From Mytilus trossulus (lineage: Eukaryota > Mollusca > Bivalvia > Mytilida > Mytilidae), in assembly GCF_036588685.1 (NCBI RefSeq), contig NC_086380.1:66042180-66106179 (forward strand): a stretch of DNA of 64,000 nt, written 5' to 3'. Within the stretch, counting starts at the first letter, position 1. Each line of letters opens with the position of its first letter. The notes under the pieces are model-generated. The model was not told the DNA's origin, did no database searches, and saw only the letters and a list, made by a program, of their open reading frames with translations. Shown piece after piece: positions 10,098 to 22,434 of the stretch. Both the position numbers and the translations under genes were made by a program.

Positions 10098-12712
10098 ATG
10101 CCTATTTTCGTTTATATTAATGTTCTCAAAAGTATCTGTTATCAACATCTTAAGAAGCACAGTCATCCTATTAAATATTTAACAGTTCAACCTTTAGAAG
10201 TAGTAAATAAGCAGCCTGATGAATCTCATTCTAAGTTTGTACGATCACGAAAAATAAATGAATTAAATTGGATTAAAAAATTACAGACAGTCTACCCTCT
10301 CGGTCTTAATGATAATATCATGGGAACTGGCAATATATCAAGAACCGATTCTGTTAACATTTTGGATATAGTTTCTAAAACTGTTCGTAAAAATCGTTCT
10401 CTTGGACGCAGAAAAAATCGCATTCAAAGAAAATTTGGGACCAACCATACAAATATTTCGGACCTTATTTCTATTTCAAAAAACAACGGCAGACATTATC
10501 TGTTAACCAAGCTTTGTTCTTTACCTATAAATAAACTAAATAAAATTTTAGAGGATTGCAACACAATTTCATATTACAGTCCTAAGAATGAAATTGTCCA
10601 AATTATAATGGCATATTGTTATTCTAAACTGTTTCCAAAAATTGATCGCCCTGAAGATCATAAAAAACATTTTATTAAAATAAAGTATGTCAATAAAGGT
10701 TTTGATTTTGTAAATATTGCCGGTATTTTTAACGACCATTCTGTTAAAGTCCAAATTCCTGGATATTTTGATAATACTGAACTCCCTCTCATTTGTTATA
10801 TTTACGAGAAATCTACCCGAAAATATGTGTTTAATTATAGCCAATCGTGTAAAGATGTAAATATCACTAAAAATACACCTATGTTGTGTAATTGCAGTAA
10901 TTCAGAGTACACCTATGACCCAATTTCCCATGTTATAACAGGAGACCTTAACATCGTTCGCGACCGAGAGTTAAAATCATTCCTCAGTAAAGGACCTAAA
11001 TATCGTCCCCCGTCAACTATTAACTGGAATGAATGTCGTAATATCATCAACGACTCACTCCGTGCCTACTGTTTGAAATGGGTTAAACGGGAAAAAGCTG
11101 ACAAAAAATCTTTGGACTCTTTTTTTTAATTCAGTAATGAAGATAGTTGATATTCAAATACAACATTTTAAAGAACATTTTACTCTAAACAAAAAATATA
11201 AAAACCCTATTTCGCGTATCAAAAATAAACTAACAGAACTAGCCAAGAAATTTGTTTTTGTCCCGGCTGATAAAGCTGCTTATAATATCATTATTGTTTG
11301 ACGTAAATTTTATATAGAGGTTCTGCAAAAGGAAATCACGAATTCACCAACATTCCAACTGACTTCATTTTTCAGAAAACGACATCTGTAACAAACATAA
11401 ACTGTTAGCTACTTCTTTACAAGCAGAACCGAACACAATGAAAGTCCCAACTATATACTGGCTTCCGAAGCTGCACAAAAAACCTTACAAATATAGATTT
11501 ATTTCATCTTATAGCCACTGTTCAACTACTAAATTGTCTGTTTTACTTACTAGTACACTTGGTACAATAAAAAACCTGATAATAAATTGTTCAAATAAGG
11601 CCTTTGAAAATAGTGGAATTAATTACTTTTGGAGTGTCAAAACTCGTTGGAAGTACTTGATAAATTGCATGCATATATTGGTGATTTTGAATCTGTTCAA
11701 AGTTTTGATTTTTCTACCCTATATACCACTTTGCCTCATATTCTTATTAAGAAAAAAATCACATCCCTAATTAACTGGGCATTTAAAGAGTCGGAATGCG
11801 AGTACATATGTTCGAACTCTTTTAGATAATTTTTTAGTAGCAATAAACAAAAGAACTATGTCAGTTGGACATGCTTTGATACTATTTATGAATTTTTACT
11901 TGATAACATTTTTGTTCGCTTTGGAGATTCCGTATATCGTCAAGTTATTGGAATTCCAATGGGGACTAACTGTGCACCACTTATTGCGGACCTGTTTTTG
12001 TATTGTTATGAGTTACAATTTATGACTATAATTAGCAAAGACCCATCAAAACAGCATTTGATACAAACATTTAACAATACTTTTAGATATTTGGATGATA
12101 TATAGTCTCTCAATAATGACGACTTCAGTATGTATACTAGAGAAATTTATCATGTAGAACTTACTTTGAATAAAACTAATGATAACAATGACCACTGCCC
12201 TTTTCGGGAAGCTTAGTACAAAAATTTATGATAAAAGAGATGATTTTTCATTTCCTATTGTTAATTATTCATTTTTAGATGGTGACGTTCCCTTGTCAAC
12301 ATCTTATGGTGTTTATATATCTCAACTTGTACGATTCGCTCGTGTATGTAACAACGTATTAGATTTTAGCGAGAGAAATGTATGTATTACTGAAAAATTA
12401 TTACACCAGGGTTTTCGATATCACAAACTAGTCAAAACATTTACTAAATTTTATCACTGGTATAAGGAAATAATTCGTAAATATAACTCAACATGCAGAC
12501 ATATTATACGTTCAGGTATTTCACATCCAAAATTTTATGGAAATATTCTTTATAAAGCACACAAATATCAGTATTCTCCCCAAAAACTAACAAAACCTTT
12601 AAATAGACTTATTAAAAGGGGATATAGTTACAATACTGTTGTCAGGTCATTAAAGATTGCATATTTTGGCTTTAACATCGATTCACTGATAGGGTCTTTG
12701 CATCGGAACTAA
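10098..12712 (+). mobile_element. Penelope-like retroelement of Naiad type, decayed coding region
   Basis: The first open segment (10098-11129, 343 codons) begins inside an endonuclease-like end (INELNWIKKLQTVYPLGLN, about residues 53-71), has a CxC motif (residues 264-266, MLCNCSNSEY) and then GPKYRPPSTINW. Reverse transcriptase motifs follow in other frames: YWLPKLHKKPYKYRFI, SFDFSTLYTTLPH, IPMGTNCAPLIADLFL and RYLDDI, and finally a thumb-like region (KIYDKRDDF to 12712). N-terminal GIY-YIG, CxC linker and C-terminal RT is the permuted order of Naiad Penelope-like elements. Breaks: a frameshift in the T run near 11125, TGA at 11299-11301, a frameshift near 11370, another near 11630, TAA at 11827-11829, TAG at 12103-12105 and a loss near 12196. 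The GIY-YIG start is missing, so the copy is 5' truncated. Confidence 0.85.
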
Positions 12713-13330
12713 ACACATTTATTTCTAAAAAACAGCTGTTGGCATGACACGGGTTATGTTCTGCTCATATTTTATGATAGTATGATACTAAACCCCTAAC
12801 GGGAGGGATTGTACCTGATATTCATAAGATGAAGACATAATCTTTCAATCAGTTTAATTGAGGTCTTGAGCTGGCATGTCAGTTGTTATTTATGTATTAT
12901 TGTCATTTTATTTATTTTCTTTTGTTACATCTTTTGACATCGGACTCGGACTTCTCCTGAACTGAATTTTAATGTGTTTTGTTATTCTTTTTCTTTTCTA
13001 CATTGGCTAGAGGTATAGGGGAGGGTTGAGATCTCATAAACATGTTTAACCCCGCCGCAGGTTTGCGCCGGTCCCAAGTCAGGAGCCTCTGGCCTATGTT
13101 AATCTTGTATGATTTTAAATTTTAGTTTCTTGTGTATAATTCGGAGTTTAGTATGACGTCCATTATCACTGTACTATTATGCATATTTAAGGGGCCAGCT
13201 GAAGGACACCTACGGGTGAGGGAATTCTCGCTACATTGAAGACCCATTGGTTGCCTTCGGCTGTTGTTTGCTCTATGGTTGGGTGGTTGTCGCTTTGACA
13301 TATTCACCATTTCCTTTCTCTATTTTATAG
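12713..13330 (+). mobile_element. 3' untranslated tail of the Naiad-type element
   Basis: The tail runs from the stop at 12712 to cccatttccttt-like sequence near 13310. Landmarks are ggcatgacacgggttatg, ggcatgtcagttgttatt, catgtttaaccccgccg, gacgtccattatcactg and acattgaagacccattgg. The same tail recurs at 28869-29178 and 40890-41000, and inverted at 55178-55800, always ending at the same sequence, as expected for 3'-anchored retrotransposition. Confidence 0.8.
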
Positions 13331-14105
13331 TCCACTATAGTCTCACCAACACGTTCCTCTCAACCCTTTATTAAACATGTTTATCAATAAATAAGAATAT
13401 ACATACATGAAAAGGTCTAGAACTTCTTTTTTTGTATGGTTAAATTATGGTTATTTTTACAAATGTTTTTGCTATGACGTTGTACTATTTACTTTCGAAC
13501 AATAAGGTGTATATCCATAGTTATCTTTCGCCTCTCGTAAACCTATCAGCCAGTGCACTTTTTTGTAGAAACAAAATTTTCATACTGATTTGTATAATGT
13601 TTTAAATAGAAAAAATCTGAATGAAACAAAAAGAAATTTGCCTAGAAAATATTATCGTATTCATATGACACAACTGGTTTTTTTCGTAAGATTTTATTTT
13701 TAGCACATGTGTACTCTCTTGAGGTTAAATGTAAACATTTAATTATTTTTTTTTTAAAACTAATCATTGATACCAGACAAACAATTTTGTACACACCGCT
13801 TGCGTTTTATCATAAATGTGATTTACTGAATTAGACTATTTACCCTTATTTGTGACATGTTTACCTATTGTGTCTGTTTGTTTTGTTCACACATTGTTGT
13901 CAATATAATGGTATTTGATGCGACTGTCATACAAGTGCGAGGTTTCGCTAGCTTTAAAACCAGGTTAAATCTACCATTTACTACATAATATAAGAAAATG
14001 CCTATACCAAGTCAGGAAATGACAGTTGTTATCCATTCGTTTGATGTGTTGGAAATTTTGATTTGTCCATTTGATTTGGGACTTTCCTTTTTGGATTTTC
14101 CTCAT
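13331..14105 (+). repeat. Gap plus dispersed repeat with gctagctataaaaccagg core
   Basis: About 13835-14095 is one copy of a family recognised by ttgttttgttcacacattg, gcgactgtcatacaagtg, tttaaaaccaggttaaatc and ccaagtcaggaaatgacag. Other plus copies are at 34560-34865 and 63400-63700; inverted copies are at 33230-33440 and 40610-40790. Nothing was recognised in 13331-13834. Confidence 0.65.
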
Positions 14106-14109
14106 CTAT

Positions 14110-14470
14110 ATATATAGTTATCAAAAATATCAGGATTATAATTCAGTACGCCAGACGCGCGTTTCGTCTACATAAGACTCACCAGTGACGCTCATATCAA
14201 AATATGTAGCCAAACAAGTACAAAGTTGAAGAGCATTGAGGATACAAAATTCCAAAAAGTTGTGCCAAATACGGCTAAGGTAATCTATGCCTGGAATAAA
14301 AAAAAAATCCTTAGTTTTTTGAAAAATCCAAAGTTTTGTAAGCAGGAAATTTATAAAAATGACCACATTATTGATATTCATGTCAACACCGAAGTGTTAA
14401 CTACTGGGCTGGTGATACCCTCGGGGACTAAACGTCCACCAACAGTGGCATCGACCCAATGGTGTAAATA
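14110..14470 (+). repeat. Dispersed repeat with cgcgtttcgtc core, full-length copy
   Basis: Ordered landmarks: cgccagacgcgcgtttcgtc, agactcaccagtgacgctc, aagttgaagagcattgag, gccaaatacggctaagg, ctgggctggtgataccctc, ggcatcgacccaatggtg. At least ten further full or partial copies exist in this window on both strands, making it the commonest repeat here. A weak open frame at 14226-14537 is a by-product of the repeat. Confidence 0.75.
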
Positions 14471-16727
14471 TTTACAAGAATGGTCATTTGATACAACTTA
14501 TCTAAAATGTTTAAGTTTGACACAATTAAAAAAATGAAATGATGTTTTAGGAATGTAGATTAATTCGCTTAATGTCTTAAATCACTTTTCAAGTATTAAT
14601 GAATTCGTCCTATAGTGACAAAGTTTACCGTTATTACAGTACTGATAGCGCAACCACTTCGTTTTGAGACATACATTTTAATATCAAATCAATAAGTACA
14701 ATAAAAAGTCGATGACATAAACAATATTAGCATCATTTCTTAATCCAATAGATTACCAAGGACTCTATACAGTAGATTATTTTTTTAAGAACAAAAACAG
14801 AAGAAAATGTTATATATCGTTATGGCAGATATCATGAGAAGTCTTGATAAGGGACTTTTATCATGAAAGAGTTTGTGATATTTTTTGTTGCTTTCAATTG
14901 ATTTTACAAAAATCAAACACGTATACTGTTAAAAAATTCTTAATTTCATAAGTTCAATTTATCTACGTTTTTGTTTTTAAGAAAAAAGACATTTGATACA
15001 TCTTATCTCACTAGTTGAAAAAAGAAAACTGTTTTGAGAAACATCGATAAATTCATTTGATTTTGTATCCCCTTTTCAATAATTTATGCATTCTGCTTAT
15101 TTTGAAATACCATTCGAAAAAGCAGTTTTTTAAAGGTTATATTACATTGATAAGATGCTTAAGTACAAACGAAAAAGTGTGTCCCAAAAAGATTTTATAC
15201 AGACTGAAGGACAAGTACCCAGAGTTTTAGTATAATTGAACATTAGACATTGAAATATTTTTTCCTATGTGAAAGATTTGCAATGTTTCTGTTAAGTTGA
15301 AAGCATTGACAGAGAACATTGGCGGGATAAAAATGTGTTCTTACCAAACTGAATTGCGCATAGAAACTGTTCTGGTGTGTGAAAATTGACTGGGTATTCA
15401 TATAATCATCCCATGTCTGTTCATAATTTCCAAGTGCACCAAGTTTAACGTGTCACATTTACTTTCACAATAAAACCGGAATTATGTAAATTTGTCTGTG
15501 CTCAAGTTAAGATATTATGTTTGGTTGACATGTCATCATTAAAATTATTACTGTAATGACTAACAAGCTACAACCTGGCTCTCCTAAAAAACATTATAGA
15601 TATATTTAAAAAACCCACACGTTATCTTTTTTGTGATAATTTGTTATCACGATACTCAAGTCTAGCGAGTTTTTCAAAGTTAACAAAAACAGAAATGTAT
15701 GAAGTCATAAAATTTGACTAGGAAAACAACGATGAACAGCAATTAATGATTCGTCAACCTCGAGGATGTATCTAAGGCAAATCTCGTCTCGGGATATTTT
15801 AATAAGTCTGTTTCATATCAACAAATATTTCGATCTGAGACAATTAATATGTAAAATAAATACTCTATTAATTTAAAAATAACATTATTATTCTATTTGT
15901 ATTAAATACAAAACAAAATTCTGAATTAATCCATACAAATTGACTTTTGAATTCTTAAAAGTAAATAAATCAAATGGTCGTCGATGGTTTCTGGACAGAT
16001 GTTTTTGTGGATTGTAGTTTGATATATATTGTCTTTTTATATTTGTTACGATTTTATCTGTTCTGTTTCCATGTGACTTAGATTAAACTCACTGTTAAAA
16101 TGAAACTTAAAACATTAAGCTGAAAATATGACATTATGATATTACATAGGTTCCCATGCCCTGTACAATGTTTCAGTTTTGTTTAATCTGATTTTCTCTA
16201 TGCAATATTTACAATAGGACTTTGTATATACTCATGCAAATGAAACTCTTTTTTTCCAATTTTGCTTATTATCGATATAAGATAATTTATTAAATAATAA
16301 CTCAATATTGGTCATATTTGTTGATTTTATGAAAATATTCACCTTTGATACACCTTTGATGTTTGTATTATAACAAAAGTTTTGCCAAAATATTTAAGCA
16401 ATCCAATACGAGAAAGAAAACGAAATTTACATACAACTATCACATTTCTTTTTACACATATTACAATTATCTCTATTGCGAGAACTTCATAAATATTCAG
16501 TTTTATCAACTTGGAATTTTACAAAAACATCTGCTTTTTATTATAAAGTTTGACAAAGAACATGAACATGAAGGAGTTTTATTTTTGCAAGTCTGAGATA
16601 GTACTATTGGCGTAGAATTATCCTCTTTGTTACTTTTTAATTATTGAGTCTTTTAAACTTTGTTTGTGCTGACATGAATTATCATTGATTTGTTTATATT
16701 TATAAATTACCGGTCTACAAAATTTTT
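14471..16727. other. Gene-poor AT-rich stretch with one possible small exon
   Basis: No repeat or gene was firmly recognised. On the minus strand 15346-15452 is open for 35 codons (HVKLGALGNYEQTWDDYMN then FTHQNSFYAQFS), aromatic-rich and unlike the surrounding AT-rich filler, and ends at a good donor (TTTG|GTAAGAAC). No convincing acceptor precedes it and I cannot name the protein. It may be an isolated exon or chance. Confidence 0.3.
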
Positions 16728-16945
16728 ATTTTTTGAAAAACTAAGGCTTTTCTACCTCAAGCATAGATTACCTTAGCTGTATTTGGCAAAACTTTAAGTA
16801 ATTTTGGTCCTCAATGCTCTTCAACTTCGTACTTTAATTGGCCTTTTAAACTTTTTTGGATTCGAACGTCACTGATGAGTCTTTTGAAGACGAATCGCGC
16901 GTCTGGCGTATATAAAAAATTTAGTCCTGGTATCTATGATGAGTT
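16728..16945 (-). repeat. cgcgtttcgtc-family repeat, inverted copy
   Basis: The reverse complement shows catagataccaggac, cgcgcgattcgtc, gactcatcagtgacg and gccaaatacagctaagg in family order. Confidence 0.7.
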
Positions 16946-17715
16946 TATTTATATATATATATAATCAAAAACCGTCTGTCATTCAACACAGCTAAGACTA
17001 ATGATATACAATACAATATCCTCAAGAAATTGACTCAACGTTTGTAATCAATTATGCTAGTACTACAGCACTGCCTACTGAGGTTTTCAAGACTGGAAAC
17101 TTCGTTTGCCTTGGATTTTTATTTTGGTCTCTGTAAATTAAAACAAAAACCACTTTGGGCGTACCAAATTTTCCCTATCAACTATTGGTCAATATCACAT
17201 ATACTTCCCTGTCGAGAGTATCATTCGCACTATTAGACGAGCGCCAAAACAAGGATTCGGAGGTTTTTAATGCACCTACCTAACACACGGCTTTATGATA
17301 TATCATTTGAAAGGTCTTTTATCGTACATTCAGAATTGCCTGGTCGTCAAACTGGGAAATGGTCACATTTTTAAAAAAACGGCAAAAAGGGGGAAAAAAT
17401 ATAAGTCATAATTTGACGATATTGTTCGAAAAATGCAGCTTAAGAACAAATTCATCTGCAATATAATATGAAATATATCATTTGACAAACTATAGTCTAT
17501 CTAATTTTTGTTTCTGTAATAAAAAAAAATAAAAAAAGTGTTTAAAATGAAAAAATCTCGTATTTTTGTGAAAATCATAATTTTTACGGATATTGACGCA
17601 AAACTCTCGGTAATATTTAATTTTGCATCTAAACACACGAAAACTCTATTGGTTTTGTATTAGTAACATATATAACTAGTGGTTTGTTTTTTAAGTTCTA
17701 ATGTCTCGCCTAGCT
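16946..17715. other. Unassigned stretch
   Basis: It contains a short TA microsatellite near 16950 and otherwise AT-rich sequence with A/T runs near 17380 and 17520. An open frame at 17054-17236 has no recognisable features and I do not call a gene. Confidence 0.3.
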
Positions 17716-18250
17716 TGTTTTTTATACCGACAAAATATTGATAAATAAAGGCAACAGTAGTATACCGCTGTTCAAATCTCATAAATCCATGGACAAAAAA
17801 CAAAATCGGGGCAACAAACCAAAACTGAGGGAAACGCATTAAATATAAGAGGAGAACAACGACACAACACCGAAACGCAACAGCACACAGAAACGGACCA
17901 AGCAACAGACAAAACACCACAAGAATAACAAATATAACATCAAAACCGAATACATGAATATGGGATAGACAAGTACCGTGCCACGTCTTATCTCAAAAAT
18001 AAGAGAAAACAGAAACGACTCAACGTTAAAATGCAACACACACACAGAAACGAACAATATTATAACAATGGCCATCTTCCTGACTTGGTACAGGACACTT
18101 TTAAAGGGGAATAAAAGTGGTGGGTTGAAACCTGGTTTTAAGGCATGCCAAACCTCGCACTTTAACGGCACAGTTAAATATAACATTGAAATGAAAACAA
18201 AATATTACAGGACTACAATACAAATAAAAAGCAGAACATATTAGACAAAG
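17716..18250 (+). repeat. Dispersed repeat (ggcaacagtagtataccgc family)
   Basis: The copy begins aaaggcaacagtagtatac and passes through gacaaaaaacaaaatcggg, cacagaaacggaccaagc, gtaccgtgccacgtctta, cttcctgacttggtacagg and acctggttttaaggcatgc. Copies also lie at 24320-24840 (plus, nearly full), 54857-55032 (plus, partial, nested) and 59925-60052 (minus, partial). Minus-strand open frames of 86 and 115 codons here are by-products. Confidence 0.75.
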
Positions 18251-18284
18251 AAAAGCATGATTAATAGATAACAAAAAGCATCAG

Positions 18285-18795
18285 GTTTAAAATTCAATAC
18301 GCCAAAAACGCGTCTAGTCCACACGAGACTCACCAGTGACGAAAAAAATACAAAATTGTACAGCACTGAAAATCAAAAGTTGTAAAGGTTTTGCCAAATA
18401 CGGCATTGTTTGTATGCCCAGGATAAGAACATTCATATTATATACAATTCACACTATTGCAAACAGTAAATTTTAACAAATGAATATGAAAGAGATATAC
18501 ATAATGAAACTGAAGTAAAAACTAATTACAGAAAACTAAACCCGAATACATAACGCCCAGATATATAAGATCGAAAATGAAAAAAGTACAAAGTTGTACA
18601 GCACTGAAGATCAAAAGTTGAAAAGGTTTTGCTAAATACGGCATTGTATTATGCCCGGGATAAGAACACTATTATGTAGAACGATTCATGCTATTGCAAA
18701 CAGTAAATTTTAACAAATGAATGTGAAAGATATATTCATAATGAAACTAAAGTATTAACTTATTACAGAAAACTAAACCCGAATACATGATTTCA
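18285..18795 (+). repeat. Two-copy tandem duplication, period 238 bp, after a cgcgtttcgtc fragment
   Basis: About 18290-18345 is a start fragment of the cgcgtttcgtc family. It is followed by two direct copies of a 238-bp unit: cagcactgaa at 18361 and again at 18599, ccgaatacat near 18542 and 18779. The unit includes gccaaatacggcattg, so the duplicated block itself derives from the repeat family. Confidence 0.75.
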
Positions 18796-19251
18796 AGTTC
18801 AATACAGCATAGACACACCAGAATCAGTCCAGGCGTTAACGCAATTAAAACTATATTAAAACATATCTTAAAACTGCTTTAAAGCGCATATTTACCATGT
18901 TTACAGCACAGTTAAAAATAAATGTTATTTTGGTCTCCTGTTAGTTCGACAGTTATAAATACAATATGATTTAATTGTCTTAAGCTTGTCAACCACGTCA
19001 AGGCCGAAGATCACTAGCAAGGTGTTGTTTTTTTTGTTGTTTTTCCTTTTGTTTAGATCACTTGCAAGGTGTTGTTTCTTTTTGGGTTTTTTCTTAACTA
19101 CCACTGTCATCGCATACGGAACTCAAGTACACAACCATTTGGTAGAGTTATTACAAAACACAAAATTAATAATAATATACATATTTATATTGAATAACAG
19201 TGAAGCAACTTAAACTTTATGTTGCCCCATTGCTCAAATGCTCTTTCGCTA
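18796..19251. other. Spacer with a small direct duplication
   Basis: gatcactagcaaggtgttg near 19010 is repeated as gatcacttgcaaggtgttg near 19056, each followed by a T-rich run. No gene was recognised. Confidence 0.4.
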
Positions 19252-21480
19252 TTAGTCAAAGGTATCGTTTTCATCTTCATCATCGTCATTCGTTTGATCT
19301 TTTTAGAGGTTGATGTTCTCTTTAGAATAAATATTTTGGCAAGTATCACTGCCCTGACATGGACAAAGCTCCGTGCAAGACATTTGCTGCTCTCGGCAAA
19401 TACATTTCTTGCTACGTATTTATTCCCTCTTGCAAGAACATACTAAATCTTGCAGGAAATCGGACGTCATCATGCCTAAAAAGTAGAATGGATCTGGGCC
19501 ATGTGAACTCTTTTCCATCCGCATTCATAAGGAGACAAAGGATTTTGATGATCGAGATGTGAGGACATCCAAATTATCGTTTGTTGAAATGACCGCAAAA
19601 TATGTTCTTTGAAAGCAGGTTCACTTGAGTCTTTGCATGTTACAAGTTTAACACGTAACTTAGTTAAGTCAACATGTGATGAAGCGAATGTTTCTTTTAA
19701 GTCATACAAGCTTGAAATAAGCTCTATAACTGCTGACAACGATGTGGAAAAAGCAATCTTGTCAAAGTTTTTGAGATTTGTAAACTTACTCGGAGATTTT
19801 CTTATCAACCTGAAAACAGTCTTTTTGCCAATCCCAATTATAGCAGAAGAGGTATCATAACCAGTTCAAGCATGAACTACAGGGAGAATGTTAGCTTGTT
19901 AAGGTGAAAAAGATTTACTTAACTCATGGATTCGTATGTACCTTTCTACAGTCCCTAATACAATTAGCTGACCCCGTCAAAAACCACATTTGTTCAGTCG
20001 ACACAAGAATCTTGAAATAATGAACACAGAGCACAAGAACATCTGTATCGGAATACTTGACTATGATTGGTCGCCTTATATTCAACTGCTAAAAGATTTT
20101 ATCAGAGTATATAAACATGAAGCAAGATTCTTGTGTCTGTGTCTTCGTACGAACAGGACAGATCTGGAGATCGATTACATGCTCTCATTGAGTGTTGTTG
20201 CTCTATTCTGGATTGGAAAATGCGCCGTCAAGAACTAAACATTTGTTTTCATCCCGTAACATATCAAACAAATTGCTGCTCAGATAATCTCAAAGGAAAG
20301 TTATCAGAGCTTGCTTGTTTTTTGTTGCTTGATAGACATTTATTCCAGTCTGGAACAGTTCGGCCTTCAGCGATATGAAACTTTTTCGTTGTTGTTGCCG
20401 ATCGTCTATGTCGCTCTGCTGATTTCATGGAATGTTCAGTACTAGTGTCATAGCGATCAAAGACATCAACAACCTTGTCTGTAAATCGGAAGCATGATTG
20501 TTAAAGATGGACGAAAGATACCAAAAGGGACAGTCAAACTCATAAATCAAAAAAAAACTGACAACGCCATGGCTAAAAAAGAGTGCCTGCATAATGTAAG
20601 ATTTGGCCAAGTCTCCAATTGTGGACATCCTTTTAACATCAAATGACTGAAATCATGCCATTTCTTATTGGTACGGTAGCACTGGAGGAATGTTAGTGAC
20701 TGATCTTACCTTAATTTTCAAATTCATGGGAAGAGCAGACTTATTTGTTTTCCTCATAATTACATCGTCAAAAAATTATGCAGTGGGAATGGGACAAATT
20801 AGAAAATGTTAGATAGGACGAAACAGTTTCAACAGATACGTCATCTCTACATTTAGTTAGAGATAGTGTACGGGTAAACACAAGCTCGGGAATCAAATGA
20901 CATTTACAACTTGCCCAGATTTGCATTTTAGTTGAACTTTGGGGTTCATATCCTCAAATGTCTTCAGTCCTGATCTTTGTCTGTTGATAGTGATGACTCA
21001 ACAAATATCTTCCTTTTTGACGTTTTTGTTTTTCAAGTTTCAACTGATTTTAACAGTGAATCTTCAATGTCGTGACTTGCATGGAGACCAGTCCAGTTGA
21101 AATGTTCATATGCTGACGGGAGAGATTATCAACGTCAAATGGATTTGTCATATTTTCTTTTATATAAACGGTTAGATCGTCTAAATATGTTTTATCCCTT
21201 TTCGTTGAAGCTGGGTTTGCTTCATCGTGACATTGGTTACCAACAAGGACAAGACACGCACGTGCTCTCATTGCCGATGTTATCTGACTAAGCACATGCT
21301 TTGTAAGATTCCATCTTATCAATGAAGCCTTCCTTTTTGTTAAATCAACAATGCCTCTAACAACCTTAACACATCATCATGTCTTTGCCTTACGCTAACA
21401 GCATTCATTAAGGTTGTGAAACCTCTATTAGTTGTCTTGCGTGATATTTTGACATATTATACAGCATTGCTAATTTTGGA
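19252..21480 (-). pseudogene. Decayed member of an uncharacterised multicopy family (CDT..GxGKK, Cys-rich C-terminus)
   Basis: Minus-strand fragments in several frames line up in order: RWNLTKHVLSQITSAMRARA and TNPFD...MNISTGL (21050-21322); RSGLKTFEDMNP and LKCKSGQVV (about 20900-20960); TNKSALPMNLKI (about 20715-20750); FDRYDTSTEHSMKSAERHRR (about 20395-20455); LPVVHA then TGYDTSSAIIGIGKKTVFR (about 19800-19890); an uninterrupted 110-codon stretch (19476-19808); and a Cys-rich end (CICREQQMSCTELCPCQGSD, about 19345-19405) with an acidic tail NDDDEDENDTFD to a stop at 19252. Many stops and frameshifts, plus a repeat inserted at 20500-20605, make it a pseudogene. I recognise the family as a large uncharacterised one found in many copies in corals, molluscs and fish, but know no function. 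A second, related copy lies at 51150-53107. Confidence 0.7.
20500..20605 (+). repeat. Dispersed repeat inserted in the pseudogene
   Basis: gacgaaagataccaaaagg, acagtcaaactcataaatc and caacgccatggctaaaaa mark a common repeat, also seen at 22435-22605 and partly at 39665-39880. It splits the pseudogene coding order between the FDRYDTSTEH and TNKSALPMN segments. Confidence 0.6.
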
Positions 21481-22434
21481 CATGCGGCAGCGCTTCATTG
21501 GGAGGGGCGCACATTTCACAGGACTTGGACACTCATCAATGATGAGTAATTATGATAATATTCAAGAATATACTATTATACAAAATGCAGTCCGCTGCTT
21601 ACATATCACATGCTAATATCATTAGTAATGGTTAAAGTGGTCTTTTGTTTACACATATACGAATATTTATCTAGTAATATGTTAAAACACGACTTGTGTT
21701 TTGGAAACTCAAGTGTTACCTTTGCATATTAGATACTAGATTTATATAAATTTTTAGCGTCTGGGATAAACACGATACAGATCCGGAATACCCTTTTGAT
21801 AATGCAGATTTTAGAAAAGTTGTCAAACGTTTATTTTCCATCATTGAGCTTCGATGTGTGTCGCAATCTTTTCAGGGTATATGAAATTTATAAAAACAAA
21901 ACATATAAGAGTTTTAATAAGTCATTGACACTGACAATCTGAAAAAAATATAGTATTTTTTTTTACATTTTAGGGTTGGTCTAACAGATGCATCAGAATC
22001 AACTAATTTTTCATAAAATCTTCTTTTTATTGGATTCCATGTCTTTTTAGAATATATTCAAAGCTATCTTAGATAAAAACGAATAATATTTTTACAACAA
22101 TGCCGATATATGCAATGTTAAGTAACACCGTATAATCCAAAGTAATTCGACATGTCTGTGTTCTCGTGAGGTTTGCAAGAAACGTGACCATAGGGAACTT
22201 TGACGACCACCCAAATCGTATGCTCTAGAAGTTTTTCTTTCGATTGATACCAAAATTAGCTGTGTGTTCGATAGGTGCATTAAAAAGCTTAACGAGAGGC
22301 TTTTTCTCAAATCGGCGCTCGCCTATATAGTTGTAATTCTAGTACTTATGTTATTATTCAAACATTTAAAAATTGAATTCTTCGATGATAACTTAAAAGA
22401 AATATCAAGAAACTTAAGATTTACTAAATTAGGC
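21481..22434. other. Unassigned stretch
   Basis: AT-rich, with no recognised repeat or exon. The right end of the 19-21 kb pseudogene fades out around 21480-21620, where minus-strand Cys codons occur in broken frames. Confidence 0.3.

Noticed and set aside
17660-18186. Minus-strand hydrophobic open frames of 86 and 115 codons
   Set aside because: They lie wholly in a dispersed repeat, and the equivalent copy at 24.3-24.8 kb has different breaks. This is antisense of A-rich repeat DNA.
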